A DNA stretch of 64,000 nucleotides from Paraburkholderia sp. D15. Its GTDB lineage: Bacteria; Pseudomonadota; Gammaproteobacteria; Burkholderiales; Burkholderiaceae. Where the stretch lies: assembly GCF_029910215.1 (NCBI RefSeq), contig NZ_CP110395.1, positions 2,852,001 through 2,916,000 on the forward strand. The letters are read 5' to 3'. This document shows positions 55,455-62,735 of the stretch, piece after piece (position 1 is the first letter of the stretch; the number at the start of each line of letters is the position of its first letter). Below the pieces are notes generated by a model. The model did not search any database. It was not told the DNA's origin and saw only the letters and a program-made list of their open reading frames with translations. A program made the translations under genes and the position numbers.

Positions 55455-56081
55455 TTAATCAGGCACGTTACCCGGCGCGCACAGGTTCATCGATTTCATG
55501 GCAACGGCGCCCCTGAGATTCTCTCGGGGAATGAGAGAGAAAGCTTGCCAATCTGATTCGTCGACGAACACAGTGCCAGTTTGACAACGCATATGCGCTT
55601 GTCTGCGTCCTGCTTCACATCGCGCGCCGTCGATGGCGCAGCGTTGCCACTGCGGGATGACACCCGCAGGTTGAGCCGCCCCGCCCTCAGCCTTCGTGTA
55701 CGCTCGCACGTCGCGCGTTGCGATTGCCATGTACATGAAGTTCATATCGGCCGACACGGGCATCGCTGATTGCGCGTCCTGATACCGGTCGCGCAATTCG
55801 ACGACGTAGTGCCCGCAGGCTGCCGCTATGGCAAGAATCGCCAGCGACGCCGACCCCGCGAGAATACGAAACCACGTCACGAATCCTTTGCGCGTGAACG
55901 CGTAGCCGAGTAACAGAAATGCGAGGGTGCATCCCGCCACGGAAAGGACGGCGACGCCGAAAGCGCGGTTCTCGCATTCGTATCCACAACGCGGCGCGAA
56001 TGCAAGAAGCAGAGCCGCGACGGGTATGCCGGTCGTGAAACCCGCTACGCCGAACAAAGCGAGCGACGCAAGTCTTCTCAC
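55455..56081 (-). CDS. three-helix membrane protein, candidate Tae4 immunity protein
   Basis: A 208-residue protein not recognised as a named family. Three hydrophobic helices at about 5-29, 42-62 and 71-92; positive charges before helix 1 and between helices 2 and 3 (FTRKGFVTWFR) predict a cytoplasmic N-terminus and a periplasmic C-terminal domain of about 115 residues. That domain has Cys148, 155, 166 and 201, and the first periplasmic loop Cys32 and Cys36, which could form disulfides. The start is GTG 56081, with GGGAG five bases upstream, overlapping the Tae4-type amidase stop (GTGA). Position and topology suggest it protects against the amidase; known Tai4 proteins are small and soluble, so this would be a different type. 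Confidence 0.75.
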   Translation of the reverse strand: MRRLASLALFGVAGFTTGIPVAALLLAFAPRCGYECENRAFGVAVLSVAGCTLAFLLLGYAFTRKGFVTWFRILAGSASLAILAIAAACGHYVVELRDRYQDAQSAMPVSADMNFMYMAIATRDVRAYTKAEGGAAQPAGVIPQWQRCAIDGARCEAGRRQAHMRCQTGTVFVDESDWQAFSLIPRENLRGAVAMKSMNLCAPGNVPD

Positions 56082-56695
56082 CGAATCTCCCAGAAAAGTA
56101 TCTGCCTGGCGTTACGCAGATCCGAAAATCCGAACGAATAACCGGCAAAGAACGAATTCATACCAAACATCCGCCCGATTGTTGCGATCGAACCTATTGG
56201 TCCGCTTATCGTTAGCCGCGATCCATTCCATAAGTCGATGTGACCGCCACTTGCGCTACCGGCATCTTCGCCTTCACGGCGCCAGTAATGCGAAAATAGA
56301 AGAATACCTGTGCGCCCCTTGACCTTCGGCTGCCAGTCGGGACCAGTTATGTCTTCAGCGACCGGCAAACCGGCGAACGGACGAAGATTGAGCCACTGCC
56401 CCAGCTCATCAGCTCTCGTTGCAGTTGGTTTTCCGTCAAGCAGGATACGGCCGATGGACTCCTGCCCAGAAGCCGGACGCACCAACCGGGACGAAAAAGA
56501 TTTCATGCCGATTCCAACACGATGGAACATTATGCTCATGCGGATTGCACACTGATCCTTGTAGTCCGGGTTGTCATAAGGGTTTCCGCGTGGGTAACTA
56601 GCCCAAAATTCGCCAAACTTGACAACCTTCAGAGCAACTTCCTTTATCGAATCGGGCGTGTTGTTTGTGCGAACCACAATTTTTCTATTCGGCAT
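56078..56695 (-). CDS. Tae4-type peptidoglycan amidase (type VI secretion effector)
   Basis: A 205-residue protein resembling type VI amidase effector family 4. Key segments are FGEFWASYPRGNPYDNPDYK, the likely nucleophile Cys49 in DQCAIRMS and the likely catalytic His152 with Asp154 in SGGHIDLWNG, plus GRTGILLF before it. Tae4 enzymes have an NlpC/P60-like fold and cut the D-Glu-mDAP bond in a rival cell's periplasm. No signal peptide is seen, in keeping with export by the type VI apparatus. The start overlaps the PAAR gene end by 11 bases and the stop overlaps the membrane protein start by four bases, so the three genes form one unit. Base composition is lower in GC than neighbours. Confidence 0.87.
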   Translation of the reverse strand: MPNRKIVVRTNNTPDSIKEVALKVVKFGEFWASYPRGNPYDNPDYKDQCAIRMSIMFHRVGIGMKSFSSRLVRPASGQESIGRILLDGKPTATRADELGQWLNLRPFAGLPVAEDITGPDWQPKVKGRTGILLFSHYWRREGEDAGSASGGHIDLWNGSRLTISGPIGSIATIGRMFGMNSFFAGYSFGFSDLRNARQILFWEIR

Positions 56696-57257
56696 GGTTC
56701 CAATCCTTATGGCTCAATGCTTCATCGCCCCAGTAGACCGTGTAGGTTGTGTCACTGTCGGTACAGATACGTGGTAATAATCCATGCGCATCGACGCGTC
56801 CGCTAAAAAAAGAATCTGAAGATGCTTCGATAAAGTAGGGATAGCCAACGACAGCCGCCGCACTTGCGACAGCTTGAACCTGCTCGTCGTAGCCAATCGT
56901 GGGCAATATGTCGGACGATGCGACAGCAACCACACCGCCTGTCAAAACGGCCACTTCTTCGGCCGTGAAAACCATTCGCATGTTGCGCTCGGCATGAAAG
57001 ACCGGCGGTGGCTCGCAACCACAAATGTTGATGTCGCCACTTAATGCCCATTGTTGGCCATTCGGCCCTGTGCCTGGCCAGCGCGGACCCGTGGGCGCAA
57101 TGAAACCTTCCCGTTCGCAAGCCCCGCACCAGGTCTTCATGTATAGCGTTGCAATGTTCACTCGCGGCAACGGGTCCGCGCATGTGACGCAAGCCAGTCC
57201 CTCCGTGATCACGGCATCGCCGCCGCGGTCGCCAACGCCAAGAAAAGAGCGAATCAT
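56685..57257 (-). CDS. PAAR-domain protein (type VI secretion spike tip)
   Basis: A 190-residue protein. Residues 1-90 look like a PAAR-type tip: MIRSFLGVGDRGGDAVITEG, then TWCGACEREG (Cys44, Cys47) and DINICGCEPPP (Cys79, Cys81) with a nearby His88 as possible zinc ligands. Residues 95-190 are an unrecognised C-terminal extension. PAAR proteins cap VgrG and carry effectors; with the amidase gene overlapping downstream, this is likely its carrier. Its ATG overlaps the stop of a 21-codon reading frame (ATGA at 57254-57257). The PAAR call rests on motif resemblance only. Confidence 0.75.
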   Translation of the reverse strand: MIRSFLGVGDRGGDAVITEGLACVTCADPLPRVNIATLYMKTWCGACEREGFIAPTGPRWPGTGPNGQQWALSGDINICGCEPPPVFHAERNMRMVFTAEEVAVLTGGVVAVASSDILPTIGYDEQVQAVASAAAVVGYPYFIEASSDSFFSGRVDAHGLLPRICTDSDTTYTVYWGDEALSHKDWNHAE

Positions 57258-57319
57258 GCGAACTCTTCCGCCCGTAACACGTCGCAGGTCGCGCTCTCGT
57301 AATGTACTTTTTTCGACAC
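57254..57319 (-). CDS. 21-codon reading frame coupled to the PAAR gene
   Basis: From GTG 57319 the minus strand encodes VSKKVHYESATCDVLRAEEF plus Ala and a TGA that overlaps the PAAR start (ATGA). A GGGAGA ribosome site lies seven bases before the GTG. It may be a small leader peptide coupling translation, or the start of the PAAR protein after a frameshift. No homology is claimed. Confidence 0.45.
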   Translation of the reverse strand: MSKKVHYESATCDVLRAEEFA

Positions 57320-57804
57320 GTCAGATGTCTCCCTTTAAGTTTCGAAACTGACTTAGAAAGCCGTTAATTCACAGCCAACGGCGGCGTCATAGCCAGCTCG
57401 AAATCCTCAATGAAAGCAGCAAGCGGTAGATATCAGACAGAGACTAAAAAGAGCGCGAGTTTTGCGGATCGCATACTTAGTTGCGCCCCCGAGTGCGTCG
57501 TCGAAAACAAACGACAGGACACGAGATGCGCCTACGCTGCCGAGTGAGCGCTTGATAAAGGAGCATGCAGCGACGCGGTGGAAGTCACGTGACCCGCTAC
57601 CTGATCGCTGGAGTGACCAGAGCCAGGTGCGGAACGTAGATGCGCTTAACCGTGCCGGTTCAGTTACTAACGCGTCACTTCGTCAAGCAGAGTAACGCGT
57701 CGCGCGATGCGCGCATTGGCGACGCGAGCCGCCGCTCGCCGAACGCATTCGCTACGGTACAGCGGACCAGAAACCCGCAGGATGTGAAATATCGCGCTTA
57801 CCCT
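57320..57804. other. degenerate region between the 230-residue gene and the PAAR operon
   Basis: No intact gene. A short minus-strand frame ending TAA at 57364 reads ...AAFIEDFELAMTPPLAVN, which looks like a protein C-terminus but opens only 21 codons upstream (TGA at 57433). This may be a remnant of a decayed gene. It should also hold the PAAR operon promoter. Confidence 0.35.
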
Positions 57805-58497
57805 TCATGGGTTGTTGGAAGACAGAGAGTCGCATATCCTGGAATCGCGAAATCCAAGCCTATCGACCCAGCCCTGCCATTCCTCGTCCGACATATAAGC
57901 CGTGCTTTCGAGTCGCTGTTTCTCAAGAAATTCCGTCTGCTCCACGAGACTGAGGCCGCCCCAGTATGGGTCCCAGAGTTGGCTATACCAATACGCCGCA
58001 TTACCCTGCAACGACCCAACGAATGGACCAAGCTCGTAGAACGCAAGCCACGTGCCTGGTGGATTGAATCCGCTGTCGGCGAGACGGTGAACCAGTTCGG
58101 CATCGTTCGTCAGTAACCGCATGTTCGTTCCGGAAAGCGCTTCGTCGTGCTTGAGCAGTGTACGCAGTGCTCCTCTCTCGTACACCTGCCAGCTCGTTTC
58201 ATCGCACTCGCCGCGAATAATCGAGATATAACGCGGAACCTGTGCGACCTCGATTGTTTGCCTTACGAGCAAGGCGTGTACGCCAATTGCCTCCAGTTCC
58301 CGCACTTCGATGTGAGGCGCCACGGTTAACGTACGCCTTTCCTCTCGATGCACCGGAAACAGCGTCTTCAGCTTACCGAGGTTCACGTCGTACGCGCGTT
58401 CAATCGCCTTTATCTGTCTTTCTCTATGACGCAAAGCAACGCGCCGCTCCTGTCGTTCAGGGCCTATTTCGTCGAGCATTTTTTGTAGTGAAAACAC
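57805..58497 (-). CDS. unrecognised 230-residue protein of the accessory patch
   Basis: Starts at GTG 58497 with a GGGGAG ribosome site five bases upstream; an ATG six codons later is possible. The first 50 residues are charged and helical (ERQERRVALRHRERQIKAIE), probably coiled coil. The second half is rich in Trp/Tyr (WLAFYELGPFVGS, YWYSQLWDPYWGGLS, DEEWQGWVDRLGF). There is no signal peptide or membrane helix. I do not recognise the family; its place upstream of the PAAR-amidase genes, on the same strand but 485 bases away, suggests a possible adaptor or part of the same acquired block. Confidence 0.7.
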   Translation of the reverse strand: MFSLQKMLDEIGPERQERRVALRHRERQIKAIERAYDVNLGKLKTLFPVHREERRTLTVAPHIEVRELEAIGVHALLVRQTIEVAQVPRYISIIRGECDETSWQVYERGALRTLLKHDEALSGTNMRLLTNDAELVHRLADSGFNPPGTWLAFYELGPFVGSLQGNAAYWYSQLWDPYWGGLSLVEQTEFLEKQRLESTAYMSDEEWQGWVDRLGFRDSRICDSLSSNNP

Positions 58498-58917
58498 ACA
58501 CGCTCCCCGTCATTTCCGACATGTCGATATCTCCACGATACAGTCAAAAAACCGGCTCATACCGCGACCGGCAACTTATCGGAGCGGATACTTCTGCCCC
58601 GATCGGCGATCGCTTGCGCATCACCGCTGCGGAGCGATATGGACTCATCTGAAAAAAGGCTGAACGAGCAAGAAACCGTGACGCCAGAAACGGCAAAGCC
58701 CGCTCAAAGCGGGCCAGGCATTCCAACGCGACACCAAGCGAAATCAGAAGACGCAATTGACCATCGAGTGCATGACCGCAATGACCTTACGGGTGTGCAC
58801 AGATTCAACGGACAACAAAAAACCCGCACGGGGCGGGTTTCAGTGTTGGACAACTCCGCACAACATGCATACGGATTGCCCTGAGAATGTCCTAACAGCT
58901 TCGAAGCATGAGGCTGT
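58498..58917. other. 420-base region between the accessory patch and tRNA-fMet
   Basis: Contains the tRNA terminator (58815-58840) and an imperfect hairpin AAAGCCCGCTCAAAGCGGGCC near 58696. No gene is convincing; open frames here lack ribosome sites and family features. Confidence 0.45.
58815..58840 (-). terminator. terminator of tRNA-fMet
   Basis: On the minus strand AAACCCGC, five-base loop, GCGGGTTT followed by TTTTG, about 78 bases beyond the tRNA 3' end. Confidence 0.85.
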
Positions 58918-58994
<77 letters not shown>

Positions 58995-59086
58995 TCAGAG
59001 AAAAAAGATTATATCGGCCTGTCACGCAAACGTCAAACAATCGCGCGAATTATTTCGAGTGCACGCACACTCCGACGCGCCCCAAC

Positions 59087-59374
59087 TCAAAGATCCTGGA
59101 CGGTCGCGCCTTCCACCTTGCCGTCGATGATGTCCGCGCCGTACTGACTCGCGCTACGCTTGGCGACACCGAAGTCGGCGATCGTCGCCGGCAACTCGAG
59201 ACGAAATACGCGGCTCGCCTTCGACCCGCTGATCGCGCCCGGCCGGCACACGCGCACGGCCACGTCGTAGCCTTCCGCCTGCCGCTTGTGACCGTCGAAT
59301 TTATCGAAGGTCCGCGAGAATACCAGCGGGTGCACTTCGAAGTCCTTATAAAGCGCTGGATACCGTTCCGCCAT
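59087..59374 (-). CDS. conserved-looking protein of unknown function
   Basis: A 95-residue soluble protein starting MAERYPALYKDFEVHPLVFS and ending KVEGATVQDL, with a central YDVAVRVCRPGAISGSKASR. No signal, membrane helix or known motif. It diverges from xthA over about 205 bases. The even, GC-rich third-position pattern of the flanking chromosome suggests a real core gene. Confidence 0.65.
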   Translation of the reverse strand: MAERYPALYKDFEVHPLVFSRTFDKFDGHKRQAEGYDVAVRVCRPGAISGSKASRVFRLELPATIADFGVAKRSASQYGADIIDGKVEGATVQDL

Positions 59375-59579
59375 ACTGCCTCCCGGTGCGCATCGAAGCG
59401 CGAATGTGGTGCCTCACTATACGCCACGCCACGAGTCGCCCAAGCTTTTATTTTCAAGCGCTTAGCGTCGATTTCTCGCGGGTCGGTTTTCGTGTCCGCT
59501 TCATCGCCCGCTTCACCGCCCGATCCGCCGCGCGATAAGATGCGGGACTATCCGAATCCCGCGGCAAAGTGAGCCCCAT

Positions 59580-60356
59580 ATGAAAATCGCCACCTGGAAC
59601 GTCAATTCGCTAAAAGTGCGTCAGCAACACGTGATCGACTGGCTCGAAGCCAGCGGCGCCGACGTGCTGTGCCTGCAGGAACTCAAACTGACCGACGACA
59701 AATTCCCGCGCGCCGAACTCGAAGAGAAAGGCTACCGCAGCTGGTTCGCCGGTCAGAAGACCTATAACGGCGTCGGCATCGTGGTGCGTGCCGGACTGAA
59801 CGTCGACGAAAGCAGTGTGGTGCGCAACATCCCCGGCTTCGAGGATCCGCAGCAACGCGTGATCGCCGCGACCATCGAAGGCGTGCGCATCGTCTCCGCC
59901 TACTTCCCGAACGGCCAGGCGCCGGGCACCGACAAGTTCGCGTACAAGCTGCGCTGGCTGGCCGCGCTATACGACTGGATCGCCGGCGAAATGGCGCTGC
60001 ATCCGAAGCTCGCGCTGCTCGGCGACTACAACATCGCGCCGGACGACCGCGACGTGCACGATCCGAAAGCGTGGGAAGGCCAGAACCTCGTGTCGCCGGA
60101 AGAGCGCGCCGAATTCACGCGTCTGATCGCGCTCGGCCTGCTCGATGCGTTCCGCAAATTCGACCAGCCCGAGAAACTCTATTCGTGGTGGGACTACCGG
60201 ATGATGGCGTTCCGCCGCAACGCGGGTCTGCGCATCGACCATATCCTGCTGTCGAAGGCGCTCGCGGACGTCTGCACCTCGTGCGATATCGACAAGGTGC
60301 CGCGTAAATGGGAACAGCCATCGGATCACGCACCGGTCGTCGCGGTGCTCGGCTAA
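59580..60356 (+). CDS. xthA: exodeoxyribonuclease III (AP endonuclease)
   Basis: A 258-residue ExoIII-family enzyme. Catalytic motifs are MKIATWNVNSLKVR, LCLQELKL (metal Glu), GDYNIAPDDRDVHD, WWDYRMMAFRRNAGLRIDH and PSDHAPV (catalytic His). It incises abasic sites and degrades DNA from 3' ends in base excision repair. It converges on the peptidase gene with four bases between stops. Confidence 0.96.
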   Translation: MKIATWNVNSLKVRQQHVIDWLEASGADVLCLQELKLTDDKFPRAELEEKGYRSWFAGQKTYNGVGIVVRAGLNVDESSVVRNIPGFEDPQQRVIAATIEGVRIVSAYFPNGQAPGTDKFAYKLRWLAALYDWIAGEMALHPKLALLGDYNIAPDDRDVHDPKAWEGQNLVSPEERAEFTRLIALGLLDAFRKFDQPEKLYSWWDYRMMAFRRNAGLRIDHILLSKALADVCTSCDIDKVPRKWEQPSDHAPVVAVLG

Positions 60357-60360
60357 AGCG

Positions 60361-62493
60361 CTATCCCGCGCGCGCCGCCGAGCCGCTCAACGTCCGCCAC
60401 AAGAACTCGAACACCATTGCATCGTGCGCGGCTTGCTCCAGCTCATCGGAGCCGCCGTGGCCGCCTTCCGTATTCTCCCGGTACCACACGCGCTCGTGCC
60501 CCTGCGCCTGCATATGCGCGGCCATCTTGCGCGCGTGTCCCGGATGCACGCGATCGTCGGCCGTCGAAGTCGTGAACAGCGCCGGCGGATAAACCGCATC
60601 CGCCGACACGCGGTGATACGGCGAATACGCGGCCAGCACGCGCGCTTCGTCCGGCTCGTCGGGATCGCCGTACTCGTCGATCCACGACGCGCCCGCGTGC
60701 AGCAGGTGATAGCGACGCATATCGAGCAACGGCACTTCGCACACGACGGCGCCGAACAGTTCGGGGCGCTGCACCATGCACGCCGCGACCAGTAGCCCGC
60801 CGTTGCTGCCACCCTGAATGCCGAGTTGCGCGGCGCTCGTCACGCCGCTGTCGATCAACGCCTGAGCGACCGCGATGAAATCGTCGAACGCGCGTTGACG
60901 ATGCGCGCCTTGCGCGCCGGTGTGCCAGCGCGTGCCGAACTCACCGCCGCCACGAATGTGCGCGACCACGTACACGCCGCCGCGCGCGAGCCAGCCGATG
61001 CCCTGCCCCGTCAGATAGCTCGGCAGCAGCGGAATCGCGAAACCGCCGTAGCCGCTCAGCAGACAGGGACGCGGCGTGGCATCGGTGGTTTGCATCGTCG
61101 CCTGCGCATCGGCGCGCGGGCCGATCACCGTGTACGGTACGCGCGTGCCATCGGCGGAAACGGCGTGGCCGCGCGTGAGCGCATAGTGCGTCGAGTCGAA
61201 CTGCGTCGGCCAGCGATCGAGCAACTCCCATTCGCGCAGATCGTCGCGCGCGAGGTCGGTCAGCCAGTATGCCGGCGGCTGTAGATAGTCGTCGGTATCG
61301 ACGAAGACCTCGTCGTTGAGCGTCGGTTCGATGGGCGAGACATCGGCCTGCGTGCCCTCCTGCGCGGGAAACACGCGCGGCTGCCATTGCCAGGTCTGGT
61401 CCGCGCGCTGTGACGGCGTCCACAGCAGCGTGCGGTTCTGCACGTCTTCCAGATACGACACGATCAGATGATGCCGGGTATGCGTCCACTCGCAGGCGGA
61501 AGTCGATGACGTCGGCGTGAACAGCGCGACGACATCGCGCTCGCCGCGCAGAAACGCATCCTCGCGAATCGCCAGCAACGAACCGCCCGGGTGATGTGCA
61601 TCACCGACCGTCCAGTCGAGCCGTGGTTCGAGCAGCAGCCAGCCCTGCCAACCGCCTATCGCGACGTGCGACGGCACGTCGTAGCGATGCCACGCATCGG
61701 GCGCGCCGCCGCTGTCCAGGTAGTACGTATGGCCATCGAAGAAATCGACGCTGCACGCCACCGTGTGCCGATGTTCGACGGGATCGTAATGCGCTTCCAC
61801 GCCGATGTCGCCGAACGCGGCCTTGAACACCACGGGCGCGTCGGCCAGCGACGTGCCACGTGTCCAGCGCCGCACTTCGCGCGGATAGCCGGAGCGCGTC
61901 AGCGTCTTGCGGCCATTGTCCCAGCCGACGTACAGCGTGTCCCGATCGATCCACGACGCCGTGTGCTTGCCGGCCTTCGCAATCGCGAAACCGTCGTCGA
62001 CGAAACCTTGGGCGTCGATGTCGAACTCGCGCACCACGAGCGCATCCGAGCCGCCCGGCGACAGCGTGATCAACGCGCGGTCGCCATCGGGATAAAGAAT
62101 GTCGAGTTCGACGCATACCCATGGCGTGCCTTCGGCGGCGCCGAGCGCGTCGAAATCGAGCAGCGTCTGCCAGACCGGCGCGCCGCTGCGCCATGCAGCC
62201 CACGGCGTACGCCGCCAGATGCCCTTCGGGTTGCGTTCGTCCTGCCACAGATCGTAGGCCCAGTCCTGCCAGCGATCGGGAATCACCGGACGCTCGCGCG
62301 GCAGATACGCGTCGGCGAGACGTTGCCGCAGCGATTCGAATTCGGCGCTGGCGCACCATGCAGCTTGCGTGCGCGCGTTCTGCCGCTCGACCCACGCAAG
62401 CGCGGCGGGATCGTCGAGCGCTTCGAGCGACTGATACGGATCGGGGGAAAGCGGCCAGGAGAAGGACGTGGAGGAAACGGAAGAAGCGGGCAT
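60361..62493 (-). CDS. prolyl-oligopeptidase-family (S9A) serine peptidase
   Basis: A 710-residue S9-family peptidase: an N-terminal seven-blade propeller region and a C-terminal alpha/beta hydrolase. The catalytic Ser is in GIQGGSNGGLLVAACM, the Asp in TSTADDRVHPGHA and the His in EGGHGGSDELEQ. No signal peptide is clear, so it is probably cytoplasmic. Substrates of close relatives vary (short proline-containing peptides). Confidence 0.9.
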   Translation of the reverse strand: MPASSVSSTSFSWPLSPDPYQSLEALDDPAALAWVERQNARTQAAWCASAEFESLRQRLADAYLPRERPVIPDRWQDWAYDLWQDERNPKGIWRRTPWAAWRSGAPVWQTLLDFDALGAAEGTPWVCVELDILYPDGDRALITLSPGGSDALVVREFDIDAQGFVDDGFAIAKAGKHTASWIDRDTLYVGWDNGRKTLTRSGYPREVRRWTRGTSLADAPVVFKAAFGDIGVEAHYDPVEHRHTVACSVDFFDGHTYYLDSGGAPDAWHRYDVPSHVAIGGWQGWLLLEPRLDWTVGDAHHPGGSLLAIREDAFLRGERDVVALFTPTSSTSACEWTHTRHHLIVSYLEDVQNRTLLWTPSQRADQTWQWQPRVFPAQEGTQADVSPIEPTLNDEVFVDTDDYLQPPAYWLTDLARDDLREWELLDRWPTQFDSTHYALTRGHAVSADGTRVPYTVIGPRADAQATMQTTDATPRPCLLSGYGGFAIPLLPSYLTGQGIGWLARGGVYVVAHIRGGGEFGTRWHTGAQGAHRQRAFDDFIAVAQALIDSGVTSAAQLGIQGGSNGGLLVAACMVQRPELFGAVVCEVPLLDMRRYHLLHAGASWIDEYGDPDEPDEARVLAAYSPYHRVSADAVYPPALFTTSTADDRVHPGHARKMAAHMQAQGHERVWYRENTEGGHGGSDELEQAAHDAMVFEFLWRTLSGSAARAG

Positions 62494-62600
62494 CGTCGGC
62501 TGTCGGAGGAGAACAGCGGTGATTATGCCTTGGCGGGCAAGTCGGCCGATCAGGGCCGATCACGGCCGACCGCGACCGGCTACGCCAGGCGATGGCGAAG

Positions 62601-62640
62601 AACAGCGAACAACAGCGAACAACAGCGAACAACAGCGAGC
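62601..62640. repeat. 10-base tandem repeat (AACAGCGAAC, four copies)
   Basis: Four adjacent copies, three exact, in the gap between the peptidase start and ntrC stop. Confidence 0.9.
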
Positions 62641-62674
62641 AAAGGCAAGCGCCCGTCGTACAGCATGAATAACA

Positions 62675-62698
62675 AAGGGCGGCCCGCGAGCCGCCCTT
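62675..62698 (-). terminator. terminator-like hairpin after ntrC
   Basis: A 9-base stem AAGGGCGGC / GCCGCCCTT with 6-base loop; on the minus strand followed by TGTTATT, a weak T tract. Confidence 0.6.
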
Positions 62699-62735
62699 CG
62701 TCACACACTTTGCTGCACCCTCGACCGCCCTCGCC

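Noticed and set aside
57462..57695. 77-codon plus-strand frame upstream of the PAAR operon
   Set aside because: No ribosome site and no recognisable sequence; it lies opposite a minus frame of similar quality, so neither is called as a gene.
58639..58884. Small plus-strand frame between the accessory patch and tRNA-fMet
   Set aside because: It reads through the tRNA terminator and has no ribosome site or family feature.
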